A stretch of 64,000 bases of DNA, from NCBI GenBank assembly GCA_014323545.1, contig CP058647.1:2210001-2274000 (forward strand), in the 5' to 3' direction. The notes under the pieces were generated by a model that worked only from the letters and a program-made list of their open reading frames with translations, made no database searches and had not been told where the DNA came from. Of this stretch, positions 9,479-19,712 are shown piece after piece (position 1 is the first letter of the stretch; each line of letters opens with the position of its first letter). The translations under genes and the position numbers were made by a program. Source of the stretch: Hyphobacterium sp. CCMP332. GTDB taxonomy: Bacteria; Bacteroidota; Bacteroidia; Cytophagales; CCMP332.

Positions 9479-10352
9479 TGGCTTTCACCTTATAGATTTT
9501 CTCATAGCGTTTAATAGCTTCAAACTGGTTGGATTCTTTTAACCACATTATTGATTCTTTTACTCCGAGTCCAAGATAGGAGCCTTCCCGAAGGTTTTGA
9601 CGTATCTTTTTAAGCGTTTGATTTTGAAGTTTTTGATCAAAGTAAATCAATACATTTCTACAGAATATAATATCAAATGTTGTTTCGATTGTTTGCTGAA
9701 CAAGGTCGTGGCATTTAAACTTTACATTTTCCAAAAGTGACAAATCCATTTGATAACCCAGTCCTCCTTTCACACAATAAAAATCAAGAGTCTTATTTCC
9801 CTGGGCGTGAACATAGTTTTCGCTGTTTTTTACAAAACTGTGATTAAAATAATAGCCCTTTCTGGCAATATCAATAACGAGGGGGTCAAGATCAGTGGCC
9901 AAAATTTCGACCTTATCAAAAATTTCTGCTTCCTTTAAAAGTATAGCAAGAGAAAATATTTCTTCCCCTGTAGAACAACCGGCAATCCAAATTTTTAATT
10001 TACCGGAATTTGAAATGTTCGGGATAATTTCATTTTTGAGAGCAATCCAAAATGGGGGATCTCTGAACATTTCTGTGGCACCCACAGTGATTTCATGGAC
10101 GAGACTAATTTTAAAATCGGGCTCTTCTTTAATTTTCACTAGCAGTTCATCAGCATCGTCAAGACCAAAAATTGTAATGAGGTGTTCTATTCTCCTTGAC
10201 AAAGATGCTTTTGCATAACCGCTAAAATCCAATTGATAATAATTCAGCAAGTGGTTAATAACCGAATCAATTATCTCAATATTAAGGTCTTCATTTTTTT
10301 TGAGATGAGGTTTGCCCTGATTTGGTGGTATGGACTGTGATTCTCTTGCCAT
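9462..10352 (-). CDS. CheR-type protein-glutamate methyltransferase
   Basis: 296 aa. An N-terminal all-alpha CheR_N region (about 25-85) is followed by a SAM methyltransferase domain with AGCSTGEE near 126 and DIIFCRNVLIYF near 232, both CheR signatures. The family methylates Glu side chains of chemoreceptors. No cheB, receptor or flagellar gene is nearby, so this is an orphan CheR, as often seen in gliding Bacteroidota; its target is unknown. Upstream of an overlapping esterase gene. Confidence 0.85.
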   Translation of the reverse strand: MARESQSIPPNQGKPHLKKNEDLNIEIIDSVINHLLNYYQLDFSGYAKASLSRRIEHLITIFGLDDADELLVKIKEEPDFKISLVHEITVGATEMFRDPPFWIALKNEIIPNISNSGKLKIWIAGCSTGEEIFSLAILLKEAEIFDKVEILATDLDPLVIDIARKGYYFNHSFVKNSENYVHAQGNKTLDFYCVKGGLGYQMDLSLLENVKFKCHDLVQQTIETTFDIIFCRNVLIYFDQKLQNQTLKKIRQNLREGSYLGLGVKESIMWLKESNQFEAIKRYEKIYKVKANGENT

Positions 10353-10464
10353 TTATTTCAATTGAAATATAAGATATAACGAAAAAATGGCATTCGGAAT
10401 AAAATGTAAAAGCTTTTTTGAGTGAAGCCAAAATTCATATAAATTGGCACCTGCATATAATCAA

Positions 10465-11802
10465 ATGAACAAAATCCTCATAATTGGAGCAGGCCACTCC
10501 TCCAGCACATTAATAAAATATCTTATCAATGAAGGGCAAAAAGAGTCCTGGGAAATAATTGTCGCCGACCTCAATTATGATCTGGCAATAAAAAAATCCG
10601 CCGGATACTCCAATGTTGAGGGAATTAAATTTGATATTTCTGATACTCCTGCTGCAGAGAATACAATTTCTAATGTTGATGTGGTGATATCAATGTTGCC
10701 GGCATTTCTGCATATAGAAGTCGCAAAAGTTTGCCTTAGGCAAAAGAAACATTTGTTGACCGCATCATATAATACAGAAGAAATATCCGCATTGAGTTCA
10801 GAAACCAAGAGTAATGATAACCTGATTCTCATGGAAATGGGTTTAGATCCCGGGATCGATCACATGTCGGCCATGAGGGTAATCGATAAAATACGATCGG
10901 AAGGACACTATCTTGATACATTTGAGACTTTTACAGGAGGGCTTTTGGCAGCCAATGGAAAAGACAATCCATGGAATTATAAATTTACCTGGAATCCTAG
11001 AAATGTAGTTTTAGCAGGTCAGGGAATAGTAAAATTTATACAGGAAGGCCGATTTAAGTATATTCCCTATCACAAATTGTTTCGAAGAACAGAACGAATT
11101 CATATACCTGATCATGGATACTTTGAAGGATATGCCAATAGAGATTCGCTAAAATACCGTTCTGTATATGGCCTGGAAGATGTCAGAACATTATACAGGG
11201 GAACTTTGCGAAGACCGGGTTTTTGCAAAGCCTGGAATATTTTTGTCCAACTGGGCGCAACAGATGATACTTATCAAATGGAAGGTGTGAAAGAACTCAC
11301 TCATCGTCAATTTTTGAATTCCTTTTTGTATTACAACCCTCATGATTCAATCGAACTGAAACTGGCACATTATATGGGTCTTGAAATGGAAGGTGAGGAA
11401 ATGTACATGTTGCGATGGATTGGAATGTTTGATGAAGAACCTGTTGGAATTGACAAGGGAACACCGGCACAAATTCTTGAGCATATCCTAAAAAAGAAAT
11501 GGACACTTTCTCCTGAAGATAAAGACATGATCGTCATGTATCACAAATTTATATTCAGATTAAAGGATTCAGACGAATTAAAAGAAATTAATTCCCACAT
11601 GGTAGTTCTGGGAGATGATGCTGAAAATACAGGCATGTCGAAAACCGTGGGATTGCCACTCGCAATTGCAACCAAACTATTAATGAAAGGAAAAATTAAA
11701 GCGAGAGGTGTTTGTGTGCCTACTGATCCGCTTATCTACGAACCAGTGTTGAACGAATTGGAATCAGTAGGTATCATTTTTAATGAATACGAGGTGAAAT
11801 AG
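10465..11802 (+). CDS. Saccharopine dehydrogenase-like oxidoreductase
   Basis: The ATG at 10465 gives 445 aa starting MNKILIIGAGHSSS, an NAD(P) Rossmann motif; an in-frame TTG at 10444 is less likely. The body matches saccharopine dehydrogenase/LYS9 (saccharopine reductase) proteins, including MEMGLDPGIDHMSAM and FTGGLLAANGKDNPWNYKFTW-like blocks. These convert saccharopine to or from glutamate and 2-aminoadipate semialdehyde, so a lysine-catabolic role is likely. No lysine gene is adjacent. Transcribed alone. Confidence 0.85.
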   Translation: MNKILIIGAGHSSSTLIKYLINEGQKESWEIIVADLNYDLAIKKSAGYSNVEGIKFDISDTPAAENTISNVDVVISMLPAFLHIEVAKVCLRQKKHLLTASYNTEEISALSSETKSNDNLILMEMGLDPGIDHMSAMRVIDKIRSEGHYLDTFETFTGGLLAANGKDNPWNYKFTWNPRNVVLAGQGIVKFIQEGRFKYIPYHKLFRRTERIHIPDHGYFEGYANRDSLKYRSVYGLEDVRTLYRGTLRRPGFCKAWNIFVQLGATDDTYQMEGVKELTHRQFLNSFLYYNPHDSIELKLAHYMGLEMEGEEMYMLRWIGMFDEEPVGIDKGTPAQILEHILKKKWTLSPEDKDMIVMYHKFIFRLKDSDELKEINSHMVVLGDDAENTGMSKTVGLPLAIATKLLMKGKIKARGVCVPTDPLIYEPVLNELESVGIIFNEYEVK

Positions 11803-12199
11803 ATTGTAAAAATCAAATCAAGATTTCAAAAGCAATTTTTATTGAATATTATTTTTTCAATATTAAATTGAAATATTATCATATTCTGAAGCATGAAATG
11901 ACCTTTTTGGCCTCATTTGGAATTTTATCATTAAAATTACACTTCAAGAAAATCCAATACTGATTGACGCACTCTGTATCAGATTAAATTCAAATTCATA
12001 AATAGATTAATTGAAAGGATTAAATTGCTCTGATAATGTCTTTTGAAATTCCGGCAGAGGAACAATTTTATAAAATGAATGTTTAAAAGTATCCTTCTAC
12101 AAATTATTTGTTGAGATTTAAAAAACCTCACTAAGTGATTTTTAAAAACTAATTATTGATTAATGCATCAGCATTAATTTTAAATATTAATATCTAAAG
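11803..12199. other. Long AT-rich leader before the M36 protease
   Basis: 397 bp without an ORF that looks real. It is AT-rich and holds the promoter region of the protease gene. No terminator, RNA fold or repeat could be established by eye. Confidence 0.35.
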
Positions 12200-15058
12200 A
12201 TGAAGAAAACACTACTAAGTTTAATTGTAACTATTGTTTTTTTATTGAGCACCGAGGCTCAAGAGCAAAAGCAAGAAATAAGTGAATATTTGAATTCCTA
12301 TGCTCAAAATTCAGCTTTGAGTACTGAGGATATTGCAAACTGGGAAATTACTGATAACTATGTTGATAAAAGAAACGGGATAAGATTTGTTTATATAAGA
12401 CAAACAATCAAAGGTATCCCCGTACAAAATGGTTTGGCAAACTTTGCGATAAAAAATGGGGAAGTGGCATATATGGGCGACAGGCTCATTTCAAACTTAG
12501 AAAAAAACCTTCCATCATCGAATCCTTCGATAAGCGCAGAATCAGCAATAATCAGAGCCGCAGAACAATTGGATATTGAAGCGCCAAATGGCTTAAACCT
12601 GATTAGAACCGAATCCGAAAGAAAGTTAATTTTTTCAAATGGCGGTATCTCTCTGGAAAATATTCCTGTAGAACTCATGTATCTAAAAGCTGAAGATGAC
12701 AATACTCATTTGGTTTGGAATTTGTCTATTTATGAACTTTCTGCACAAAATTGGTGGTCAGTTTCAATTGATGCACACAATGGAGAAATGCTCAATAAAG
12801 TTAATTGGGTAACGCATTGTGAATTTGGACATGCTCATGAAAATGATGAGAATTTCCGTGAAGAGCACTTGTCTCATTCTACAAGTTCTTCCAAACTCAC
12901 TTCTTCGGATTACAAAGTGATTGCTTTACCGGCTGAAAGCCCAAATCATGGCCCATATGTAACGGTAAGTGATCCGGCAGATTCTTTGGCTTCTCCATTT
13001 GGTTGGCATGATACAGATGGCCTTCCTGGTGCAGAATATACCATTACGAGAGGAAATAACGTTCATGCCTACGAAGACATCGACGGAAGTAATAACAACA
13101 ATCCCGGTACCAGCCCGGATGGTACTTCAGCATTGCATTTTGATTTTCCATACACTCCTGGAACAGCTCCAAGTTCATATACAGATGCAGCGACAACCAA
13201 TTTGTTTTATCTCAATAATTTGATGCACGATATATGGTATTATTATGGATTTGATGAAGCTTCGGGTAATTTTCAGGTAAATAATTATGGCCGTGGTGGG
13301 CTTGGAGGAGATGATGTAAGAGCCGAGGCCCAGGATGGTGGTGGAACAAACAATGCCAATTTCGCTACACCAAGCGATGGCAACCGACCTAGAATGCAGA
13401 TGTATTTATGGGGAAGTGGAAATTCGGCAAGAGACGGAGATTTTGATAACGGAATTATTGCTCATGAATACGGGCATGGTATTTCAAATAGATTGACAGG
13501 AGGACCTTCATTAAGTGGTTGTCTTTCTAACGCAGAACAGATGGGAGAGGGCTGGTCCGATTGGTTTGGCTTAATGATCACAATAGACTCCGGTGACCAG
13601 GCTACTGACAGAAGAGGTATAGGAACCTTTGCACAAGGTGCACCAACCACAGGAAATGGCATTCGACCTGCACCCTATACTACGGACTTCTCAATAAACA
13701 ATTATACATATGGTAATACCAATAGCGGCTTAAGCCAACCCCATGGAATAGGTTTTGTATTTGCAACCGCACTTTGGGATTTGAACTGGGCTTTGATCAA
13801 CTTTTATGGTGGTGTTGCAGATCCGGACCTTTACACTGGAACAGGAGGAAATAATATTACAATGAATCTGGTGATGATGGGAATGAAATTACAGCCTTGC
13901 AGTCCCGGAATGATTGATGGACGTGATGCAATTATTGCAGCTGACGAGCTGCTTTATAATGGCATTCACAAATGTTTAATTTGGGACGTTTTTGCCAATA
14001 GAGGATTTGGGTATTTTGCCCAGCAGGGAAGCCCTAACAGCCGTTCAGATCAGACGGAAGACTTCAATCCATCGCCATTTTGCCAGACGGCCACACAGGC
14101 GCCAATAGCCAATTTTGGTTTTAATCCTTTAGCACCAGCCTGTAAAGGAGATGTAAATTTCATCGATTCAAGTTTGAATATTGCGCAGCGATGGTTTTGG
14201 AATTTTGGTGATGGCACAACTGATACTTTTCCAAATCCAAAACATTCATATCTAAACGCGGGGACTTATACCGTACAATTGGTTGTTACTAATAACATAG
14301 GAAGTGATACCATTTCTAAAACTGTAACCGTCGGTCAGCCTCAACCTCCTGTGGTTTTAGACAAAGAAATTTGTGAAGGTGCTAATGCGGTATTGGTTGC
14401 TTCTAATGCGGAAGGTACAATCGAATGGTTTGATGCAGGCCTAAATTTGCAAGCTACAGGTCCAATTTATATTAGGTCAAATGTGACTTCGGATGAAGTC
14501 CTTTTAGTAAGGGATAATCGTTCAGGGCCGGGCTCATTTTGTATTTCAGCCTTTGATTCGGTGTATATAAAAGTTTTGAAAAGTGATTTTACTTATACCC
14601 AAAATGGAGCGACTGTAAGTTTTACGGATGCTTCCAGCAATGCCAATGCATGGGCATGGAATTTTGGTGACGGCAACAGCTCAACTTTGCAAAATCCAAC
14701 ACATACTTATTTAGCAGGAGGTAATTACAGTGTTCGATTGAGTATAAATGGCAGACCTTGTTCAAAAACTGAAGTAGTAAGTGTAATCAGCGGAATAAAA
14801 GATGAAAATGGATTTGAAAAATTCAGTTTGTATCCCAATCCAAGTAAAGGAACTGTTAATATACAATTTGCAGAAGCTGCCAAAGCAGAATTGCAATACT
14901 CTATTCAGGATCTGAGCGGGAAAATATTAATTAGAAACACAATTGAAAGGGGACAGAATTCAGTATTTATAAATTTGAAAAATTTCAAACCTGCAATGTA
15001 TCTGATTCAGATAGAAGGCGGTGACTTTAATGAAGTTCGCAAATTGATTTTAGAATAG
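12200..15058 (+). CDS. Secreted M36 metalloprotease, PKD repeats, T9SS tail
   Basis: 952 aa. Signal peptide about 1-20, an FTP-type propeptide (about 30-210), then a fungalysin (M36) catalytic domain with zinc motif HEYGH at 422-426 and the downstream EGWSD motif that supplies the third ligand. After about residue 635 come two PKD domains (WFWNFGDGTTDTFPNPKHSY and WAWNFGDGNSSTLQNPTH) with an Ig-like segment between. The last about 75 residues (FSLYPNPSKGTVNI...YLIQI) match the T9SS type A sorting domain. The enzyme is probably exported through T9SS and digests extracellular protein. A hairpin terminator follows. Confidence 0.93.
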   Translation: MKKTLLSLIVTIVFLLSTEAQEQKQEISEYLNSYAQNSALSTEDIANWEITDNYVDKRNGIRFVYIRQTIKGIPVQNGLANFAIKNGEVAYMGDRLISNLEKNLPSSNPSISAESAIIRAAEQLDIEAPNGLNLIRTESERKLIFSNGGISLENIPVELMYLKAEDDNTHLVWNLSIYELSAQNWWSVSIDAHNGEMLNKVNWVTHCEFGHAHENDENFREEHLSHSTSSSKLTSSDYKVIALPAESPNHGPYVTVSDPADSLASPFGWHDTDGLPGAEYTITRGNNVHAYEDIDGSNNNNPGTSPDGTSALHFDFPYTPGTAPSSYTDAATTNLFYLNNLMHDIWYYYGFDEASGNFQVNNYGRGGLGGDDVRAEAQDGGGTNNANFATPSDGNRPRMQMYLWGSGNSARDGDFDNGIIAHEYGHGISNRLTGGPSLSGCLSNAEQMGEGWSDWFGLMITIDSGDQATDRRGIGTFAQGAPTTGNGIRPAPYTTDFSINNYTYGNTNSGLSQPHGIGFVFATALWDLNWALINFYGGVADPDLYTGTGGNNITMNLVMMGMKLQPCSPGMIDGRDAIIAADELLYNGIHKCLIWDVFANRGFGYFAQQGSPNSRSDQTEDFNPSPFCQTATQAPIANFGFNPLAPACKGDVNFIDSSLNIAQRWFWNFGDGTTDTFPNPKHSYLNAGTYTVQLVVTNNIGSDTISKTVTVGQPQPPVVLDKEICEGANAVLVASNAEGTIEWFDAGLNLQATGPIYIRSNVTSDEVLLVRDNRSGPGSFCISAFDSVYIKVLKSDFTYTQNGATVSFTDASSNANAWAWNFGDGNSSTLQNPTHTYLAGGNYSVRLSINGRPCSKTEVVSVISGIKDENGFEKFSLYPNPSKGTVNIQFAEAAKAELQYSIQDLSGKILIRNTIERGQNSVFINLKNFKPAMYLIQIEGGDFNEVRKLILE

Positions 15059-15081
15059 AAAAAAATTAAAGGATAATAATT

Positions 15082-15104
15082 AAGCCGCTTTATGCGGCTT
15101 TTTT
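15082..15104 (+). terminator. Rho-independent terminator
   Basis: A perfect 7-bp stem (AAGCCGC / GCGGCTT) with a 5-base loop and four T directly after it, 23 bp past the protease stop codon. The stem also lies at the 3' end of the convergent MDR gene and may serve both directions. Confidence 0.8.
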
Positions 15105-16074
15105 ATTGAATTGAAATTATCACTTTGCCACTGTGTTTGGCATTTCCAAAATACTGTAGTTTCCCGGCAATTTCTTCGAAGGGGTATGGGCCGTCAATTA
15201 TGAATTTTATTTGTCCATTTTCATAAAGTTGGTTGATCTTTTCAAGTTCATTATTTGGATTTAGCGCTAAAATTCTAAAATTCTTTTTGCCAGTTAAACG
15301 AAACAAAGGGTTCAATATCAATATTGAAATAAGATAGTTAAGACTTCCCCCGACAGTAAAATAGTTGCCATTATTTTTAAGCGATCGGGCATAAGTAAAG
15401 ATACTTCTGTTGGTTTTGGCATCGAGAATTAAATCATACTTAATACCGTTTTTTGTAAAATCTTCTTTTCGATAATCGATAATATGATCAAAACCCAATT
15501 TTTTCATCATTGATAGTTTATTTCCGCTATCAACACCGGTGATTTCAGTATCATTATTTTTCAATAAATAAAAGGCTGAGGTACCAAAACCCCCACCGGC
15601 ACCATTGATCAATACCTTTTTGACTTTTTTCCCTTTACCTAATCCATATATTGACTGGTAGGCCAGCAAAGATGCATGCGATACTGCAGCAGCCACTTCG
15701 AATGACATATTGAACGGTTTATGAACAATAGATTTTTCATTGACACATACGTATTCTGCAAATGTGCCAAAACTAAATTCTGAAGTATCCCCATATACAG
15801 CATCTCCAATTTTGAAATTTTTGACATTTGTCCCTATTGCTTCCACCACACCTGAAAGCTCCATGCCCGGAATTCGATTTTTTGGCTTCACTATTCCAAA
15901 CATGAGGCGGTATAATTTTGGTTTTCCACGAACCATGCTCCAATCCCAGTCGTTGATGGCCGTGCATTTAACTTTGACCAATACCTCATTCTCAGAGGGC
16001 TTTGGCATATCTACCTCTTTAATTTTTAGAACCTCCTCCGGCGAACCGTATTCCTCATAAATTGCTGCTCTCAT
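15103..16074 (-). CDS. MDR family NAD(P)-dependent oxidoreductase
   Basis: 323 aa medium-chain dehydrogenase/reductase. GroES-like N-terminal half with GxxxxGMELSGVV near 88-95; the Rossmann motif VLINGAGGGFGTSA is near 168. No structural-zinc Cys cluster is visible, which places it with the quinone oxidoreductase/enoyl reductase branch. Substrate unknown. It lies 2 bp downstream of the geranylgeranyl-reductase-like gene, so the two probably form one transcript. Confidence 0.85.
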   Translation of the reverse strand: MRAAIYEEYGSPEEVLKIKEVDMPKPSENEVLVKVKCTAINDWDWSMVRGKPKLYRLMFGIVKPKNRIPGMELSGVVEAIGTNVKNFKIGDAVYGDTSEFSFGTFAEYVCVNEKSIVHKPFNMSFEVAAAVSHASLLAYQSIYGLGKGKKVKKVLINGAGGGFGTSAFYLLKNNDTEITGVDSGNKLSMMKKLGFDHIIDYRKEDFTKNGIKYDLILDAKTNRSIFTYARSLKNNGNYFTVGGSLNYLISILILNPLFRLTGKKNFRILALNPNNELEKINQLYENGQIKFIIDGPYPFEEIAGKLQYFGNAKHSGKVIISIQ

Positions 16075-16076
16075 GT

Positions 16077-17312
16077 TTAATTATTTATGAATAGTTTGAA
16101 ATAAAATGAAGGCTTGATCAACTCCTTTTTAAGATCAATGTCATCCAACATGGAGGTTATTAATGTTCGAACCGACTCATTTTTTTCTGCTCTGTTAACG
16201 ATAAAATTGAATAAACCCGGATATTTCAAAAGCATTTGTAAGCTTCTGCCAAGCCTGAGTTCATTCCACATCCTTTTGTAAATTTCACGATCATAGTTAA
16301 GATTAAATTTAGCATCAAATTTATTCTCTTTAAAACAGTGTTGAACATGCCAGGTCGCAATCCTGGCACTTCTTATCGCATTTCCAATGCCCTCTCCGGT
16401 GAATGGATCAATTAATGCGGCCGCATCACCTAATAATAAATAGCGATTGCCGGAAATCACCCTTTTTTTGGAACCAATGGGTAAGCCGAATCCCTGTACT
16501 TTTTCCAATGGTTTTGCCTCAGAAAACCTGTTTCTCAATTCGGGATTGGATTCGATTATTTCTTTAAGTTTTGATCTGAGATTTATTTTTTTTTCAGCTA
16601 CAGTACTTGAAAGTATTCCCAAGCCAACATTGGCCTTATTTTCAGTTAATGGAAATATCCAAAAATAACCGGGGAGAAGTTCTTTATAAAAATGCAACTC
16701 AATATGCTTGCCATCATTAAATCCTTTTACATTTTCATAATATTGCCGTACGCCCGCTGAATGGTGCTTTCTTTCAATCTTATTTTTTGAAAGGTATTTT
16801 CTCACAACGGAATTGGCACCATCGGCTCCCAAAACGATTTTACTTTTAAAGTGCTGATCTGCACATCTGATTGAAATGAATTCTTTTTGATCAACAATTT
16901 CCAGAATACGTATATTCTGATGGATCTCAATGTCACTTTTTGATGCCGCCCGATCAAATAAAAAATTGTCAAAATCAAGGCGTTTGGATATAAACCCACC
17001 GCTATTTGGTGTCAAAGGATTTAAAAATGGAATTTCAAGTTTTTTCTTATTGGGAGCGATGAAGGTTACGCCTGAGGAGTTTTGTTTTTTAACATTTTTA
17101 ACAAAATTTTCTCCCAAATATTCATCAATCTTATACAATTGATTGACAACATCTGCGCTCAAAGCGTCACCACAAATTTTATCTCTGGGGAATACCGATT
17201 TTTCGAGCAAGGCTATCCGAAGTCCCTGCCCTGAAAGCAGCATAGATGCAATTGTACCCGAAGGACCTGCACCTATAATAATTATATCATATACATTGTC
17301 GGATTCTGTCAT
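16077..17312 (-). CDS. Geranylgeranyl reductase family flavoprotein
   Basis: 411 aa. N-terminal FAD motif IIGAGPSGTIASMLL at about 11-25, then the family signature FPRDKICGDALS near 41-52, and the second FAD motif LLGDAAALIDPFTGEGIGNA near 285-304. Members reduce isoprenoid double bonds (menaquinone or archaeal-type lipid tails) or act as halogenase-like monooxygenases. In Bacteroidota a quinone or lipid role is likely but unproven. First gene of a two-gene unit with the MDR oxidoreductase. Confidence 0.85.
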   Translation of the reverse strand: MTESDNVYDIIIIGAGPSGTIASMLLSGQGLRIALLEKSVFPRDKICGDALSADVVNQLYKIDEYLGENFVKNVKKQNSSGVTFIAPNKKKLEIPFLNPLTPNSGGFISKRLDFDNFLFDRAASKSDIEIHQNIRILEIVDQKEFISIRCADQHFKSKIVLGADGANSVVRKYLSKNKIERKHHSAGVRQYYENVKGFNDGKHIELHFYKELLPGYFWIFPLTENKANVGLGILSSTVAEKKINLRSKLKEIIESNPELRNRFSEAKPLEKVQGFGLPIGSKKRVISGNRYLLLGDAAALIDPFTGEGIGNAIRSARIATWHVQHCFKENKFDAKFNLNYDREIYKRMWNELRLGRSLQMLLKYPGLFNFIVNRAEKNESVRTLITSMLDDIDLKKELIKPSFYFKLFINN

Positions 17313-17410
17313 TTGAAATTGTACTATAAGACAGAATTTAATGCAATCCTGAATTATTCAGATTAAAAAATTGGCTGGAATATTTTAGCCGGTTAAATCA
17401 TTGCATTCAA

Positions 17411-17782
17411 TTAAACATGTTGATCTATCAAAATAGCATTTCCGTCAGGATCAAGAATGCTAAGACTAGCCGGGCCATTAGAATTTTCATCGGCTTCGCT
17501 TTCTAGCTTTATGCCTTTTTCTTTTAATTGTTTTTGAATGCTTCTTATATCATCGAAATCATCAAGATGACTTGCATTACTGTCCCAGCCCGGATTAAAA
17601 GTTAGAATGTTGTTTTCAAACATCCCCTGAAATAATCCGATCAGTGAATCTTCATTCTTCATGATCAAATAATTTTGTTCCAGGCTACCGGCATAAACTT
17701 TAAAACCAAGGGTTTCATAGAATTCCTTTGACTTATTAATATCTTTTACACTTAAACTAATTGAGAATGCACCTAATTTCAT
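17411..17782 (-). CDS. VOC (glyoxalase-like) family protein
   Basis: 123 aa with one beta-alpha-beta-beta-beta VOC module pair: LSVKDINKSKEFYETLGFKV at the N-terminus and LSILDPDGNAILIDQ at the end. This metal-binding fold serves many small enzymes and resistance proteins; no substrate can be assigned. Monocistronic, with intergenic gaps of about 100 bp on both sides. Confidence 0.85.
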   Translation of the reverse strand: MKLGAFSISLSVKDINKSKEFYETLGFKVYAGSLEQNYLIMKNEDSLIGLFQGMFENNILTFNPGWDSNASHLDDFDDIRSIQKQLKEKGIKLESEADENSNGPASLSILDPDGNAILIDQHV

Positions 17783-17885
17783 TTTTTGTGATTTGGTTTG
17801 AATTAAAATGTTTCAGATTAAAGTTTACAAGTGAATAAAATTAATCAATTCAAATAATATGGCATTAGAAGTATTTCTTTTATCC

Positions 17886-18395
17886 TTAGAGTTTGGCCAA
17901 AGCCGATGGGAGGCCAAGAGCTCTTCGCCAGGCAGCCAATTGCCCCAGATGCATCGACTCATGCGTAACGCACATAAAATACAATAGATCTCCCAGACTT
18001 TGTAAATGATTGCTAAATCTCCATTTGACAGGTTCATTAATACGTTTTTCATCCAATTCCACAATCAATTGCTCCACAAGACGATGTTCTTGAGTTAAAG
18101 CCTCTAAAAGAGTGTTTTTGTCCGGGTACTGACCGTTATCTGAATCGGGTTTTCTTGGATCTCCGGGGCCTTTTCTTTTGAATATTGATTCCCATTGAGG
18201 ATTGATATCATAAGGCCCATCCAAATATTTTGATGTTAAGGCTGCGGCTGAAACTAAATGACCAATGGTAAAAGCCGCGTGATTTTCAAGGCCATCTGTG
18301 GGACATATGCACATCATATCTTCTTCTACATCAAGCAATAATTGCTCGGCGTATTTTAGATTGAATTCGTAGGCATTTAACAAGATGGTTTTCAT
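17886..18395 (-). CDS. DinB family protein
   Basis: 169 aa helical protein with three spaced His: FTIGHLV near 47, LTQEHRLVEQL near 105 and VTHESMHLGQL near 142. These fit the metal-binding DinB/YfiT four-helix bundle, often a thiol-dependent transferase. Function in this organism unknown. Confidence 0.8.
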   Translation of the reverse strand: MKTILLNAYEFNLKYAEQLLLDVEEDMMCICPTDGLENHAAFTIGHLVSAAALTSKYLDGPYDINPQWESIFKRKGPGDPRKPDSDNGQYPDKNTLLEALTQEHRLVEQLIVELDEKRINEPVKWRFSNHLQSLGDLLYFMCVTHESMHLGQLAAWRRALGLPSALAKL

Positions 18396-18432
18396 TTGAT
18401 CTATTATAAAATGGGAGGTTTAAAATAAATAT

Positions 18433-18573
18433 TTAAAACCGAATGAAAATATTAATAGGCTTGTGTACATTTCCCAGAAGAATGATTACAGTTTGATTTT
18501 TCCTGCATGAGCTGAAAGCCATGCATACAGTCATCAGAATTAAAATATATTTCATTTTCTGAATTTCTTTCAT
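18433..18573 (-). CDS. Possible 46-aa lipoprotein-like ORF
   Basis: Starts MKEIQKMKYILILMTVCMAF and continues SSC, a good signal peptide with a Cys lipobox at residue 23, but only 23 residues of mature part follow. It lies in a 225-bp gap between the DinB and DUF1801 genes. It could be a real small lipoprotein, the N-terminal remnant of a lost gene, or chance. Confidence 0.35.
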   Translation of the reverse strand: MKEIQKMKYILILMTVCMAFSSCRKNQTVIILLGNVHKPINIFIRF

Positions 18574-18620
18574 GTTGAGGATTAAAGAACATAAAATTCT
18601 TTAGTTGCATTCTTAATTCC

Positions 18621-19094
18621 TCATGATGCTTGTGAATTATTTGGCCTTTTCTTTATTCCGGAAATTGGCTTGATAAGTGTGGTAACTGTTTCACTTTCTT
18701 TATGGTCTTCTTCAAGATCTTCAATAGCTATTGTTCGTGCCTCTTTAATGAGATCATGAACTTCAGGTTTATTGAGATCCTCAACATTGGAAATTTTAAT
18801 ATGTCTAATCCTTTTTCCTGTTCCTACCAATAGACCTTTTGGGTCTGAAAGTAAAGCTCCCGAAGGAAAACTAAGGTTTATATGTTTGCTGTAAACAATG
18901 ATTGCACAATAGCAATCCCAGGCTTTTTTTGTAAATCCATATCCAATATTGACAGAAATAATTGAGTCTCCTACCAGTTCGTATTTTGGCTTTGTCTTAT
19001 TAATTATGGTTTTTCTTAATTCCTGAGCTAAACTGCTGATCCTTTCTCCAAAAGGCAAAAGATATCCTTCAATCTGATCTTCTATTTCGTTCAT
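18621..19094 (-). CDS. DUF1801 family protein
   Basis: 157 aa. The order of conserved segments (ELRKTIINKTKPKYELVGDS, then FTKKAWDCYCAIIVYSKHIN and LLVGTGKRIRHIKI) fits the YdhG/DUF1801 family, whose function is not established. It lies 3 bp after the VanZ-like gene, so it is probably co-transcribed. Confidence 0.75.
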   Translation of the reverse strand: MNEIEDQIEGYLLPFGERISSLAQELRKTIINKTKPKYELVGDSIISVNIGYGFTKKAWDCYCAIIVYSKHINLSFPSGALLSDPKGLLVGTGKRIRHIKISNVEDLNKPEVHDLIKEARTIAIEDLEEDHKESETVTTLIKPISGIKKRPNNSQAS

Positions 19095-19097
19095 ATT

Positions 19098-19673
19098 TCA
19101 TTCTTTATTATGACTGATTTGAGACTTTATTTTAGAGCGAAGCCAACTTACTCCAATACTAATAAGTACACCAAAAGCAGAAGCAAAATAGTTAAATCCG
19201 ATATCTACAGGATCGAAAACGCGATAGGGTAAAAATACTTGAATAAATTCATCCAATAAGCCAATAGTTCCTGCTGCTAAAATTGCAAAAAGGGCCGGGG
19301 ATTTTATTTTTTTACCATTGGATTTTCTTTCATATAATGCCTCATAAATGACAATGGCCAGCAAACCGTACTCAAACATATGGGAGCGTTCAGCAGTTGT
19401 CAGATCCATTCGCAGTAAGGCCATTCCACAGACTGCAAAAACGCCTGCATAAAGCCAGTATTCCAATTTTTGTTCGGTACTCCTCCAGCCACTAATTATA
19501 AATACAGAAACCAAAAAAAGAAACAAGTAAAATGTACTTTGTTCTATAAGGCGTTTCTCTATCATAAAATTTATGATCTGCCCACCAAAAAAAAGTGTAC
19601 TGAAAATAGCCATTAAGATTATGCTTGCCCAAAGCCATAATCTTTTTTCATGTTGAGATGTAAATTTTGTCAT
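19098..19673 (-). CDS. VanZ-like membrane protein
   Basis: About 191 aa from the ATG at 19673; a GTG three codons upstream is the alternative. Five or so membrane segments. The motif RSHMFEYGLLAIVIYEAL followed by LLDEFIQVFLPYRVFDPVDIGFN matches the VanZ core (HxxEYxxL ... DExxQ...R..D..D...N). VanZ proteins give low-level teicoplanin resistance in enterococci; in Bacteroidota their role is unknown. Confidence 0.8.
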   Translation of the reverse strand: MTKFTSQHEKRLWLWASIILMAIFSTLFFGGQIINFMIEKRLIEQSTFYLFLFLVSVFIISGWRSTEQKLEYWLYAGVFAVCGMALLRMDLTTAERSHMFEYGLLAIVIYEALYERKSNGKKIKSPALFAILAAGTIGLLDEFIQVFLPYRVFDPVDIGFNYFASAFGVLISIGVSWLRSKIKSQISHNKE

Positions 19674-19712
19674 TCTCAGCACTTTATGCTGTATGTTATT
19701 ATTAAAAGCAAT

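Noticed and set aside
12391-12702. Minus-strand ORF inside the M36 protease gene
   Set aside because: Shadow of a well-supported gene with clear domains.
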